Positions 43,788 to 52,709 are shown, numbered from the stretch's first letter. The stretch is 64,000 bases of DNA from Anaeromyxobacter sp. Fw109-5 (GCF_000017505.1 NC_009675.1:4034501-4098500); one strand, 5' to 3'. Translations and numbers: made by a program. The notes: generated by a model not told the origin, from the sequence alone.

Positions 43788-44141
43788 ATGCTGGGCAAGC
43801 GCAACGAGCCGAAGCGGTGGCCGCGGGGTCAGAAGTTCACGCTCTCCCCGGAGGGCGCGGACGCCGAGGCCGCCTACCGGAACGTCGTCGCCGAGTCCCG
43901 CTCGAGCGGGCGCGCGGCGCTCGACGCCGCGCTGGCGGCCTGGGCCGGCCCGCACCGCGTGGCCCCGGCCGACGGGGTGGTCCTCTCGGAGCTGCGCGGC
44001 AAGCGGCTCGGCGTTCCGGACCTGGTGCGCGAGCTGGAGGCCGCCGGCATCGCCGCGGACGAGGTGCGCGCCTCGCTCGAGCGGCTCGTCGCCGCGGGCG
44101 TCGTCGCGCCCATTCCGCTCGCGTCGCAGCTCGGGAACTAG
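43788..44141 (+). CDS. hypothetical protein, 117 aa
   Basis: This small soluble protein starts at ATG 43788. It begins basic (MLGKRNEPKRWPRGQKFTLS) and continues with three predicted helices (ADAEAAYRNVVAESR, GRAALDAALAAWAG, VPDLVRELEAAGIAADEVRASLERLVAAGVV). The last part resembles a winged-helix DNA-binding unit. I do not recognise a named family and see no catalytic motif. A good promoter directly precedes it. It is convergent with the release-factor-like gene 24 bp away. Confidence 0.7.
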   Translation: MLGKRNEPKRWPRGQKFTLSPEGADAEAAYRNVVAESRSSGRAALDAALAAWAGPHRVAPADGVVLSELRGKRLGVPDLVRELEAAGIAADEVRASLERLVAAGVVAPIPLASQLGN

Positions 44142-44165
44142 GGACGGCCCTCGAGCCGCCGACCC

Positions 44166-44534
44166 CTACTCCCAGCCGCGCCGCCCCGCCTTCTTCTCCC
44201 CGCGTCGCTTCTTCGCCGCGATGCGGCGCTCCTGCGAGCCGCGCGTCGGCCGGGTGGGCCGCCTCGCCTTCGGGCGGTGCGCGAGCGGGCCGAGCCGCTC
44301 GCGCAGGCGCGCCAGCGCCGCCTCCCGGTTCTGGAGCTGGCTGCGCCGCTCGGTGGCGGTGACGGTCACGCCGGTGGGGCGGTGGACGAGCCGGACCGCG
44401 CTCTCCGTCTTGTTCCGGTGCTGCCCGCCCGGTCCGCCCCCCACGAAGAACGTCTCCTCGCACTCGGCGAGGAGCGCCGCCTCGGGGAGCGCGAGCGCGC
44501 GGCGCGCGGCGGCGCGGAGCTCTTCCGTGATCAC
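44166..44534 (-). CDS. release-factor-like peptidyl-tRNA hydrolase (GGQ domain only, ArfB/PrfH type)
   Basis: This 122-aa protein starts at GTG 44534, with GAGGA upstream. It contains the RF catalytic loop GGGPGGQHRNKTESAVRLVH (GGQ at residues 36-38) and QLQNREAALARLRERL, followed by a very basic tail (RRIAAKKRRGEKKAGRRG). There is no codon-recognition domain. Such proteins release peptides from stalled ribosomes, and a basic tail inserts into the mRNA channel in ArfB. The motif wording is nearer to RF-like proteins than to E. coli ArfB, so the exact subtype is open. Confidence 0.85.
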   Translation of the reverse strand: MITEELRAAARRALALPEAALLAECEETFFVGGGPGGQHRNKTESAVRLVHRPTGVTVTATERRSQLQNREAALARLRERLGPLAHRPKARRPTRPTRGSQERRIAAKKRRGEKKAGRRGWE

Positions 44535-44716
44535 CCGGTCCTCGAGAGTCGCATGAGGCCGGGAGAGTAACGCGGCCGGCCGCAGGCGCGGAGCCGGGTC
44601 GGGCGAGGTGCGCGCCCGCCCCGCGCCAGCCCCGCTCCGCCCACCCGCCCGGCCAGGCGAGCGGGCGCTACATTGACCGGACGCCGGCCAGCCGTGATGA
44701 TTCGCCGCACCCGAAC

Positions 44717-46303
44717 ATGGCCGTCGCCCACCACCACAAGGTCGCCGCTACCGTCGTCGCGCTCGTCGCCACGACCGCCGCGCTGATGCTCTACAAGGTC
44801 CACGCGCTCGGGTACTCGCTCGCGGACATCCTGCCGGTCCGGCAGTACGAGGTCACCTACGCGCTCCGGCTCGACGGACACGGCGGCGACGTCCGCGTGC
44901 GGACCTTCCTGCCCGCGAGCGACGCGCGCCAGACGATCTCCGACGAGCGCACCGAGTCGGCGGGGTTCCACCTGTCGCAGGTGCTCGACGGCCCGAACCG
45001 GGTGGCGACCTGGGTCGGCGCGCAGATCCCGGACGGCGCCGAGATCCGGCACACCGTGCGGATCGTCCCGCGGCGGGTCGCCTACGCGATCCCCGCCGAT
45101 CTCCCGGTGCCCACCTCCTACCCGGCTTCGACGGCGCCGGCGCTCCGGCCGGAGAAGGAGATCCAGGTCGACGCGCCCGAGATCGCGGCCGCCCTCGCGA
45201 GCATCGGGGCGGACCGCGGGAGCGTCATGGAGCGGCTGCGGCGAATCCATGACTACACCCATGGGCTGACGACGCGGCCGTTCAAGGGAACCACCGACGC
45301 GCTCACCGCGCTGCGCCTCGGCGAGGCGAGCTGCAACGGGAAGAGCCGCCTCTTCGTGGCGCTCGCGCGCGCGACCGGCATCCCGGCGCGCCTCGTGGGC
45401 GGCCTCATCCTCGAGACCGGCTCGAAGCGCACCTCTCACCAGTGGGTCGAGGCCTACGTGTCCGGCCACTGGATCCCGTTCTGCCCCACGAACGATCACT
45501 TCGGCGAGCTCCCCGAGCGCTACCTCTCCCTCTACTACGGCGACGAGGTCCTGTTCCGGCACACGGCCGACGTGAACTTCGACTACCGGTTCGACGCCCG
45601 CTCGCAGCTCGTCCCCTCGCCCCGCGCCAAGGCGTCCTTCACGTTCCTCGACGTGTGGGGCCTGTTCGATCGCCTGAAGCTGCCCTTCAGCCTGCTGCGG
45701 ACGATCCTGATGCTCCCCATCGGCGCGCTCCTCACGGTACTCTTCCGGAACGTCGTCGGCATGCCGACGTTCGGCACGTTCCTGCCCGCGCTGCTCGCCG
45801 CCGCGGCGGGCGAGACCGGCGCCGGGTTCGGCGTCCTCGCGGTGCTCATCGTGGTCGCGGCGGTCGCGACCGCTCGCTGGGCCGTGTCGCGGCTCGAGCT
45901 CCTCCACTCGCCCACGCTCGCGATCCTGCTCTGCGCGGTGGTCGTCACCCTCGTCGGCACCTCGATGCTCGCCGAGCGGCTCGGGATCTCCGGGCTCACC
46001 CACGTGACGCTGTTCCCGCTCGCGGTGCTCGCCATCTGCGCCGAGCGCTTCTACCTCTCGCTCACCGAGCACGGGGCGCGCGCGGCCGGCAAGGAGCTCG
46101 CGGGCACGCTCGTCGTGATGCTCGCCTGCTACGTGGTGATGAACTCGCTCGCGCTGCAGGTGCTCGTCATCGGGTTCCCCGAGGTGCTGCTGCTCGCGGT
46201 CGCCGCGAACGTGTACCTCGGGCGCTGGGTGGGGATGCGGCTCAGCGAGTACCGGCGGTTCCGCGGGCTGCTCGGGGCCGCCTCGCCCGGAGGCTCGCCG
46301 TGA
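44717..46303 (+). CDS. transglutaminase-like protein with seven-helix membrane domain
   Basis: This 528-aa protein has one N-terminal helix (residues 9-30), a periplasmic domain to about 310 and then seven helices. The periplasmic part contains a transglutaminase-like core: C206 in GEASCNGKSRLFVALARATGIPARLVGG and H241 in SHQWVEAY. The Asp of the usual WxxxDPT third motif is Cys here (HWIPFC256PTND), so the classic triad is incomplete. This architecture (transglut plus 7TM) is known beside RimK-like ATP-grasp enzymes in other proteobacteria, with unknown function. The GTG of the next gene overlaps its stop. It heads a five-gene envelope set. Confidence 0.82.
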   Translation: MAVAHHHKVAATVVALVATTAALMLYKVHALGYSLADILPVRQYEVTYALRLDGHGGDVRVRTFLPASDARQTISDERTESAGFHLSQVLDGPNRVATWVGAQIPDGAEIRHTVRIVPRRVAYAIPADLPVPTSYPASTAPALRPEKEIQVDAPEIAAALASIGADRGSVMERLRRIHDYTHGLTTRPFKGTTDALTALRLGEASCNGKSRLFVALARATGIPARLVGGLILETGSKRTSHQWVEAYVSGHWIPFCPTNDHFGELPERYLSLYYGDEVLFRHTADVNFDYRFDARSQLVPSPRAKASFTFLDVWGLFDRLKLPFSLLRTILMLPIGALLTVLFRNVVGMPTFGTFLPALLAAAAGETGAGFGVLAVLIVVAAVATARWAVSRLELLHSPTLAILLCAVVVTLVGTSMLAERLGISGLTHVTLFPLAVLAICAERFYLSLTEHGARAAGKELAGTLVVMLACYVVMNSLALQVLVIGFPEVLLLAVAANVYLGRWVGMRLSEYRRFRGLLGAASPGGSP

Positions 46304-47274
46304 GCCTCTTCGCCGCCGCGCGCGGCCGCGTCCGCGCGCTCCTCGCGCGGCGCGAGGCGATCTACGGCATCAACCGCCGCAACCTCGTCCTCGTGTACCC
46401 CAACAACCACCGGCGCGATTACCCGCTCGCGGACGACAAGCTCCTCGCGAAGCAGCGGTTCGCGGAGGCGGGGGTGCCGGTCCCGGAGACGCTCGCGGTG
46501 TGCGACGGGCTCTTCGCCGTGCCCGGCGTCGTCGAGGCGCTGCGCGGACGGTCGCGCTTCGTCGTGAAGCCGGCGAACGGCTCGGGGGGCGGCGGGATCC
46601 TCGTCGCGGGGGAGTGGCTCCCGGACGCCGGCGGCTGGCGCCGCGCGGGCGGCGCCCTCCTCACCCCGCGCGAGCTCTCTCGCCACCTCGCGGACGTGGT
46701 CTTCGGGGTCCACTCGAACCAGCTCGAGGACCGCGCCTTCGTGGAGCGCCGCGTCGAGCCGCACGCCGTGTTCGCGGCGCTGTGGGCCGACGGGCTCTGT
46801 GACGTGCGCGTCATCACCCTGCGCGGCGAGCCGGTGCTCTCGATGATCCGCGTCCCCACCGCCGAGTCGGGCGGGCGCGCGAACCTGCACCAGGGCGGCC
46901 TCGGGATCGCGGTGGACCTCGCCACCGGCGAGACCTCCCGCGCGCTCCACCACGGCCGCGCCGTGGAGCGCCACCCGGAGTCCGGCGCGCCGCTCGTCGG
47001 GCTCGCCCTGCCCCGCTGGCCCGAGATCCTCGACGTGGCGCGCCGGGCCGCCCGCGCGGTGCCGCTCGGCTACCTCGGCGTGGACGTGGTGGTCGACCGC
47101 GAGCGCGGGCCGCTCGTCCTCGAGATCAACGCGCGCCCCGGCCTCGAGATCCAGAACGTCACCGGCCGCGCGCTCGGGGACGCGCTCGCGGCGCTGGAGC
47201 ACGCGCCCGCCGGGCTCACGGAGGCGCGGGCGCCGATCGTGCGCGCTGGCGGCGCGCAAGGGAGCGCCGCATGA
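46300..47274 (+). CDS. alpha-L-glutamate-ligase-like protein (RimK-related ATP-grasp)
   Basis: This 324-aa protein starts at GTG 46300, with GGAGG 6 nt upstream. ATP-grasp features are YPLADDKLLAKQRFAEAGVPVPETLAV, the glycine loop RFVVKPANGSGGGGI, VEPHAVFAALWADGLCDVRVITLRGEPVLSMIRVP and the metal-binding LGVDVVVDRERGPLVLEINARPGLEIQN. RimK relatives add glutamate or similar amino acids to proteins or small molecules using ATP. The substrate of this subfamily is unknown. Overlaps of 4 bp with both neighbours (GTGA upstream, ATGA downstream) make coordinated production with the transglutaminase-7TM and TPR proteins very likely. Confidence 0.88.
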   Translation: MSLFAAARGRVRALLARREAIYGINRRNLVLVYPNNHRRDYPLADDKLLAKQRFAEAGVPVPETLAVCDGLFAVPGVVEALRGRSRFVVKPANGSGGGGILVAGEWLPDAGGWRRAGGALLTPRELSRHLADVVFGVHSNQLEDRAFVERRVEPHAVFAALWADGLCDVRVITLRGEPVLSMIRVPTAESGGRANLHQGGLGIAVDLATGETSRALHHGRAVERHPESGAPLVGLALPRWPEILDVARRAARAVPLGYLGVDVVVDRERGPLVLEINARPGLEIQNVTGRALGDALAALEHAPAGLTEARAPIVRAGGAQGSAA

Positions 47275-49175
47275 ACCCGCTCGTCCTCGACCGCCTCTGG
47301 CCCATGCTCGTGTTCCTCGGCCTGCTGCTCGCGGGGGCGCTCGCGCTCGAGACCTTCGCCGCGCGGCGCGGCAACGACCCGCTCGTCATCTCCATCGCGG
47401 GGGACGAGGTGACGCTGGACGACGACGACGCGTCGGCCTCCGCGGCGACGGCCGCGGATGCGCCGGTCTCGGACGCGCACGCGCGCGCGCGGCGCGCGGC
47501 CCGCCGGGGCGAGCAGGCGGAGGCGCTGAAGCTCTACGAGGCCGCGCTCGCCGCGAGCCCCGGGGCCGCCGTCCTCGAGGAGGAGCTCGGCGCCGTGCTC
47601 CTCGCCGCGGGCGACGCGGCCAAGGCGCTCCCGCACCTGGAGCGCGCGGAGCAGCTCGACCCCGGCGCGCAGCGCGCGCTCCGCGTCGGGCTCGCCCGCG
47701 CGCGCCTCGGCGACCTGGAGGGCGCCGAGCGCGACCTCCGCCGCTCGCTGGAGCGCCGGCCCACCGGCGACGCTCGCGTCGCGCTCGGGAACGTGCTCCG
47801 GCGCCGCGGCGATCCGGTCTCGGCCATCGCGCTGCTGGAGCCGGCGGTCGCCTCCGGATCGAACGAGGATCGCGCCAGGGCGCTCGTCGCGCTCGGCGCG
47901 GCCGAGCTCGCCGCCGGGCGGCGCGAGTACGCGGAGCTCCGCTTCTCGAAGGCCGTCGAGTACGCGCCCGCGCGCGTGGAGATCCTGCTCGGCGTGGCGC
48001 GCGCCTGGCTCGCCACGGGCACCGCTCCCGACGTGCGCCGCGCGGTGCAGGTGCTCCTCAGGGCCGCGGACCTGGCGCCGGACGTCGCCGCGGTCCACGC
48101 GCTGCTCGGGCGCGCCCACGAGCGTGCGGACGAGCCGGGCGCGGCGCTCGAGGACTACGATCGCACCCTGCGTCTCGACCCCACCCACCGGTACGCGCGG
48201 CGCCGCCTGCTGCGGCTCGCGCTCCAGGCGCGAGACTTCGCCCGTGCGCGCCACGAGGCGGACCGGCTCGTCGCCGACCGGGCGGAGGAGCCGGAGCACC
48301 ACTTCCTCGTGGCGCTCGTCGCCGATCGCGACGACCGCGACGACGACGCGCGGCGGGCGTACCGGAAGGCGATCGCGGTCGCCAGGGGCGACTACCCCGA
48401 GGCGTACCTGAACCTCGGCGCGCTCGAGAAGCGCGCGGGCGACGTCGCGGCCGCGCGCGCGGCGTACGGCGAGGCGCTGCGCCTGCGGCCCGATTACGGG
48501 GCCGCCTGGCTGAACCTCGGCAAGCTCGAGGAGGCGGGCGGCGACCCGGGCGCGGCCGAGGCGGCGTACCGCAAGGCCCTCGCGCTCGACGCGAAGTACG
48601 CCGCCGCCTGGCTCGCGCTCGGGCAGCTCCAGTCCGCCGCGGGGAGGTTCGAGGAGGCGCGGTCGTCGCTCGGACGCGCCCTCGTGGCCCGCCCGGGCTA
48701 CGACGCCGCCCAGCTCTCGCTGGGCGTCGCCGCCGCGCGCGCCGGCCGTCCCGACGAGGCCATCGCCGCGTACCAGGCGCTCCTCGCCCGCTCGCCGCGG
48801 AACGTCTCCGCCTGGTACGACCTCGCCCTGGTGCTCGAGGCGGTCTCCCGGCGCGACGAGGCGCGCGCCGCCCTCGCGCGCGCGCTCGCGATCGACCCCG
48901 GCCACGCACCCTCGCTGCGCACCGTCGCCCAGCTCCACCTCGACTCTGGCCGGCTGGCGGAGGCTCGCAAGGCGTTCGAGGAGCTCCTCGATCTCGTCCC
49001 GGGAGATCTGGAAGGCCGCGCCGCGCTCGCGGAGATCTCCGCCCGCGAGGGGAACCGCGCCGCCTGCGACGCAGCCGCGCGCCGCCTCCTCGCCGAGGCC
49101 CCCCAGGACCCGCGCGTCCAGACCCTGCCCGCGCGGTGCGCCGGCCCCCCCGCGCGCACCGTCTCCGCGCCCTAG
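47271..49175 (+). CDS. membrane-anchored tetratricopeptide-repeat protein
   Basis: This 634-aa protein starts at ATG 47271, overlapping the previous stop. One N-terminal helix (LWPMLVFLGLLLAGALALETF) is followed by an acidic linker (VTLDDDDASAS). About fifteen TPR units of 34 residues fill the rest; clear units include YPEAYLNLGALEKRAGDVAAARAAYGEAL and YGAAWLNLGKLEEAGGDPGAAEAAY. The repeats should lie in the periplasm and assemble other proteins. It is the third gene of the transglutaminase/ATP-grasp operon and the likely scaffold for the lipoprotein and barrel encoded next. Confidence 0.85.
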   Translation: MNPLVLDRLWPMLVFLGLLLAGALALETFAARRGNDPLVISIAGDEVTLDDDDASASAATAADAPVSDAHARARRAARRGEQAEALKLYEAALAASPGAAVLEEELGAVLLAAGDAAKALPHLERAEQLDPGAQRALRVGLARARLGDLEGAERDLRRSLERRPTGDARVALGNVLRRRGDPVSAIALLEPAVASGSNEDRARALVALGAAELAAGRREYAELRFSKAVEYAPARVEILLGVARAWLATGTAPDVRRAVQVLLRAADLAPDVAAVHALLGRAHERADEPGAALEDYDRTLRLDPTHRYARRRLLRLALQARDFARARHEADRLVADRAEEPEHHFLVALVADRDDRDDDARRAYRKAIAVARGDYPEAYLNLGALEKRAGDVAAARAAYGEALRLRPDYGAAWLNLGKLEEAGGDPGAAEAAYRKALALDAKYAAAWLALGQLQSAAGRFEEARSSLGRALVARPGYDAAQLSLGVAAARAGRPDEAIAAYQALLARSPRNVSAWYDLALVLEAVSRRDEARAALARALAIDPGHAPSLRTVAQLHLDSGRLAEARKAFEELLDLVPGDLEGRAALAEISAREGNRAACDAAARRLLAEAPQDPRVQTLPARCAGPPARTVSAP

Positions 49176-49192
49176 CCTCGAAGGAACCCTCG

Positions 49193-50392
49193 GTGCTCAA
49201 GCGTCGCCTCTTCACGGTCCCCCGCCTCGTCGTCCTGGCCGTCCTCGCGCTCGCGTGCGGCGGCGGGCAGAAGGGCCCGAGCGCGCCGGGCGTCCCGATC
49301 GATCTGAGCCGCCCGGACGACGCGCTCTTCGCCGAGGGCCTCGCGCTCTACGACGCCGCCAACGCCTCGGCGTCCGAAGCGCGCAGGCTCGGCGCGACGG
49401 ATCTGGCCGCCAGCGCGGCGAAGGAAGCCCAGGCGCTGCAGGGCTACGCGGAGGCGCGGGCGAAATTCGACGCCCTGCCGGTCCGGTTCCCAACCTCCAT
49501 TCGGCTCGACAACGCCGCCTACCTCGCCGGCCGCTGCAGCTACGAGCGCGGGACGATCGGGGGCGATCCGCTGGAGTTCCAGGACGGCGCGCTCCGGCTC
49601 GACGCGATGCAGGTCGCGTTCCCCACCTCGCCGTTCATCGACAACGCCGCCTACTTCGCCGGGCGCGCCCGCTTCCAGCTCGGAGACTACGAGGCCGCGC
49701 GCCTTCAGTTCCAGCGCTCGCTCGCGGCGGCTCCGACCGGACCGTACGCGGACAACGCGCAGTACTTCCTCGGCCGCAGCGACTTCGAGCTGGGGCTCGC
49801 GCTCGCGGGTGCGGGGGACGGCCTCGGCGCCCATGCGAAGCTCGACCTCGCCGAGGCGGAGCTGCCGGCGGTCCCGACCACGAGCGCGTTCTACGACAAC
49901 GCGCAGTACTACCTCGGGCGGAGCTACTTCGAGGAGCCGGTGAACGCGACGGCCACGTTCACCTTGCTCTCCCCGGCGGAGTCGGCCGCGCGCAAGGCCA
50001 ACCTCGAGGCGGCGATCTCTGCCTTCGGGCGCACGCTCGCGGTGCCGGCCGCGACGCACGCGGACTCGGCCCGCTTCTGGCTCGGCCGCGCGCGCTACGC
50101 GCACGCGTTCTACGCGACCGCCGGGCTCGACCCGGCGGACCTCGCCGCGGCGGCGGCCGCGTTCCGGGCCGTCCCGGCGACGAGCACCTACGCGGACAAC
50201 GCGCTCCACTACCTCGCTCGGACGTACGTGAACTCGAGCTGGCGGTACTGCACCACGCCGCACCCGACCGATCCCGCACCCGCCTCGGCCTGCGCCGCCT
50301 ACGCGGCGCTCGCCGCCGGCTTTCCCTCGAGCAGCTACGTGGCGTCGACGGCGGAGTACCTCGCCGCCCAGACCTGCACGTGCACCTTCTGA
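49193..50392 (+). CDS. lipoprotein with six DNAxYxxGR tetratricopeptide-like repeats
   Basis: This 399-aa protein starts at GTG 49193, with AAGGA upstream and a lipobox in VLALAC. Six repeats share a core: LDNAAYLAGRCSYE, IDNAAYFAGRARFQLGDY, ADNAQYFLGRSDFE, YDNAQYYLGRSYFE, ADSARFWLGRARYA and ADNALHYLARTYVN. Spacing is 40-70 residues, as in BamD/YbgF-type solenoids. It probably binds an outer-membrane partner from the periplasmic side, and the barrel gene starts 13 bp downstream. The C-terminus is Cys-rich (CTTPHP, TCTCTF). I do not recognise a characterised family. Confidence 0.78.
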   Translation: MLKRRLFTVPRLVVLAVLALACGGGQKGPSAPGVPIDLSRPDDALFAEGLALYDAANASASEARRLGATDLAASAAKEAQALQGYAEARAKFDALPVRFPTSIRLDNAAYLAGRCSYERGTIGGDPLEFQDGALRLDAMQVAFPTSPFIDNAAYFAGRARFQLGDYEAARLQFQRSLAAAPTGPYADNAQYFLGRSDFELGLALAGAGDGLGAHAKLDLAEAELPAVPTTSAFYDNAQYYLGRSYFEEPVNATATFTLLSPAESAARKANLEAAISAFGRTLAVPAATHADSARFWLGRARYAHAFYATAGLDPADLAAAAAAFRAVPATSTYADNALHYLARTYVNSSWRYCTTPHPTDPAPASACAAYAALAAGFPSSSYVASTAEYLAAQTCTCTF

Positions 50393-50405
50393 CAAGGACC
50401 CCCCG

Positions 50406-51599
50406 ATGATCCGCACCCTCGCCCCCGTCACAGCCCTCGCGCTGCTCCTGTCGGCCTCGCCCGCGCGCGCCGCCGACGAGGCCCCCAGGTGGACCCTCGA
50501 CGCCCGCGCCGGCCTGTACGCGGGCGCCTTCGATGGGTGGAGCGTCCGGCGCGACTCGGGCACGCTCCTCCTCGCCGAGGGGGCGCTCACGCCCGAGCTC
50601 GAGAGCGGCCGCTTCCAGCTCGAGCTGCCCGTCCGCTTCGCGCACCGGCAGACCTTCGGCGCGACGCTCCCCGAGACCACCGGCTCGGTCGGGGTCGAGC
50701 CCGCGTACCGCGTCCTGCGGCGGCTCAAGCTCGGGGCGGAGGCCGGCGTCGGGGGCGCGTGGCGCCCGGGGTGGGACGACCTGTACCAGCGCGACGCGCT
50801 CGGCGAGATGCCGGGGACGGACCGCTACGGCTACTTCAGCTGGCGCGCCGGCGTGAGCCTGTACGCGATCCCGGCGCCGCACCAGCACCTCAGGATCAAG
50901 TACCGCTACGTCTCGTACTCCTACGTCGAGGACCCCGCCTTCGATCCGGCGGCCCCCATGCACCTCACGCCGCGTGACAACGGGCAGCAGCAGCTCGAGG
51001 CGTCGTGGCGGATCCTGGGCGAGCGCTACGCGACGGCGTTCCGGGTGGACTACGTCCACCGGCAGGACTTCACGCTCCTCGCGCGCGACGCGGGGACCGG
51101 CGCGACGAGCGGGAACCCGGAGCAGCAGCTCGACTCGGTGGAGCCGTCCGTGGAGATCGAGCTCGCGAGGCTGGGCGGCGCCGTGGACGTCTCGCTCCGC
51201 TACGGCTACGAGGTGCAGCGCGACGCGTTCCAGGGCTACTACTCCTACCAGGGGCAGCACCCTCGCCTCATCGTGAAGTCTCCCCTCACGGATCGCCTCG
51301 AGGCAGCGCTCCGCGCGGAGGCGTGGCTCCGCGCCTACGGGGCGGACTCGAAGGCGAACACGTCGGACGGGGCGCGGCTCTTCGACCGCCGCTTCGCCCT
51401 CGGGGGCGAGCTCCGCTACGCGCTCGGCGGCGGGCTCGCGGCGCGCGCCGAGGCGGAGTGGGTGACGCGTGACACGAACTATCCGGATTACGTCCCCGGC
51501 GTCTACCCCGCCGGCCGCTACTACGACGTCCGCTGGAGCTACGACAACGCGCGCGTCATCGCCGGCCTCGAGTGGCGCAGGCCGCGCGCGAGCCGCTGA
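50406..51599 (+). CDS. outer-membrane beta-barrel protein
   Basis: This 397-aa protein has a signal peptide ending ARAAD. The sequence is a succession of amphipathic strands with aromatic belts (HLRIKYRYVSYSYVED, AVDVSLRYGYEVQRDAFQGYYSYQGQ, YYDVRWSYDNARVIAGLEW), large enough for a 16-18-strand barrel. It ends WRRPRASR rather than in Phe. No heme or enzyme motif is seen. It is the last gene of the 44.7-51.6 kb operon and would supply its outer-membrane channel or anchor. Confidence 0.75.
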   Translation: MIRTLAPVTALALLLSASPARAADEAPRWTLDARAGLYAGAFDGWSVRRDSGTLLLAEGALTPELESGRFQLELPVRFAHRQTFGATLPETTGSVGVEPAYRVLRRLKLGAEAGVGGAWRPGWDDLYQRDALGEMPGTDRYGYFSWRAGVSLYAIPAPHQHLRIKYRYVSYSYVEDPAFDPAAPMHLTPRDNGQQQLEASWRILGERYATAFRVDYVHRQDFTLLARDAGTGATSGNPEQQLDSVEPSVEIELARLGGAVDVSLRYGYEVQRDAFQGYYSYQGQHPRLIVKSPLTDRLEAALRAEAWLRAYGADSKANTSDGARLFDRRFALGGELRYALGGGLAARAEAEWVTRDTNYPDYVPGVYPAGRYYDVRWSYDNARVIAGLEWRRPRASR

Positions 51600-51648
51600 G
51601 GGACCGTCGCCGCCGTCGCTGGCGCTGGCGCGCGGCGGGGCCCGCGGC

Positions 51649-51654
51649 TAGGCT
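51649..51654 (+). promoter_or_regulatory. -10 box (TAGGCT) placed for a leaderless transcript
   Basis: TAGGCT ends 6 nt before the GTG at 51661. No Shine-Dalgarno sequence lies between them, and the sequence upstream is almost pure G+C. Confidence 0.35.
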
Positions 51655-51660
51655 CCGCGC

Positions 51661-52419
51661 GTGTCCCGCCGCGGCGTCCGCGTCTCCGATCCCTCCCGCT
51701 GGGTCTTCAACCGGCTCGTCGAGGACTACCGCCTGCGACCCGGCTACCCCGGGCCGCTCGTGGCGCGCCTCCTCGCGCTCGCGGGGGGCCCCGGCGCGCG
51801 CGTCGCGGAGCTCGGCGCGGGCACCGGCCTCCTCGCGCTGCCCCTGGCGGCCGCGGGCGCCGAGGTGACGGCGGTCGAGCCCGCGCGGGCCATGCTGGAC
51901 GCGCTGGCCGCGGAGGCCGCGCCGGGCGTGACGCCGGTGCACGCGGCCGGGGAGGACACCGGGCTCCCGGCGGGGTCCTTCGAGCTCGTGGTCCTCGCGG
52001 ACGCGCTGCAGTGGGTCGATCCGGAGCGCGGCGGGCGCGAGGCGAGGCGGCTGCTCGCGCCCGCGGGCGGGCTCGCCGTGGTGACGCCCCACCTCGCGGA
52101 GACCCCGTTCCTCTCGGCCCTGCGGGAGCGGATCGCCGCCGCGAACGTGAAGGCGCGCCCCGCCGCCCCGCCGCTCGCGCTCCTCTTCTCCGTGGCCGGG
52201 CTGCCCGCGCCGGTGGAGGAGCGCTTCGAGGCCGAGGAGCTCCTCCCGCCGGACCGGCTCGACGCGGTGCTCCGCTCGCTCTCGTACGTGGGGCCGGCGC
52301 TCGGCCCCGGCGCCCTCGAAGCCGTCCTCTTGGATGCGCGGGCGCTCGCGGAGGCCCACGGCGGCGCCGTCTGGCGGCGGGAGATCGTGCTCGCCTGGGC
52401 GCGCGCGCCCGCCGGCTGA
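51661..52419 (+). CDS. class I SAM-dependent methyltransferase
   Basis: This 252-aa protein starts at GTG 51661. Motif I is RVAELGAGTGLLALPLAAAGAEVTAVEPA, with the acidic ribose-binding Glu at the end of strand 2. Motif IV-like FELVVLADALQWVDPERGGREARRLLAPAGG follows, with the Q-W-x-D context typical of small-molecule methyltransferases related to UbiE/BioC. The N-terminus (FNRLVEDYRLRPGYPGPLVARLL) is the usual substrate cap. The substrate is not evident. The gene stands alone after the envelope operon. Confidence 0.85.
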   Translation: MSRRGVRVSDPSRWVFNRLVEDYRLRPGYPGPLVARLLALAGGPGARVAELGAGTGLLALPLAAAGAEVTAVEPARAMLDALAAEAAPGVTPVHAAGEDTGLPAGSFELVVLADALQWVDPERGGREARRLLAPAGGLAVVTPHLAETPFLSALRERIAAANVKARPAAPPLALLFSVAGLPAPVEERFEAEELLPPDRLDAVLRSLSYVGPALGPGALEAVLLDARALAEAHGGAVWRREIVLAWARAPAG

Positions 52420-52441
52420 CAGCGTCGCTCGCTCGGGTGAG

Positions 52442-52480
52442 CAGTCGAAGGACCGCGACCGCGACCCCGACGACCCGACC
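52442..52480 (+). repeat. degenerate dispersed repeat with GACC-rich hexamers
   Basis: The run CAGTCGAAGGACC followed by CGCGACCGCGACCCCGACGACC repeats the junction seen at 14994-15016 (GAGTCGAGGGACC then CCGACCTCGACC). It is a short, decayed copy of the composite repeat. Confidence 0.5.
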
Positions 52481-52709
52481 TCATCATCCATCACGAGTCG
52501 GCGACGGTTCTGCCGGAAACGGCTGTATCCGCCAGGCGGCGGTCCCGAGCTGGCTCGAGACGAGGGGGACCGGCCGGAGCGCTACCGAGGACCGGAACGT
52601 CGCCGCGCGATCGGCTAACAAGAAACCCGAGGGCGAGACGCGGCACGGGCGTGCTTCGCCCGAACGAGAACGAGATCACGTCTCCGATTGACAGGCCGTT
52701 TCATCCTAG

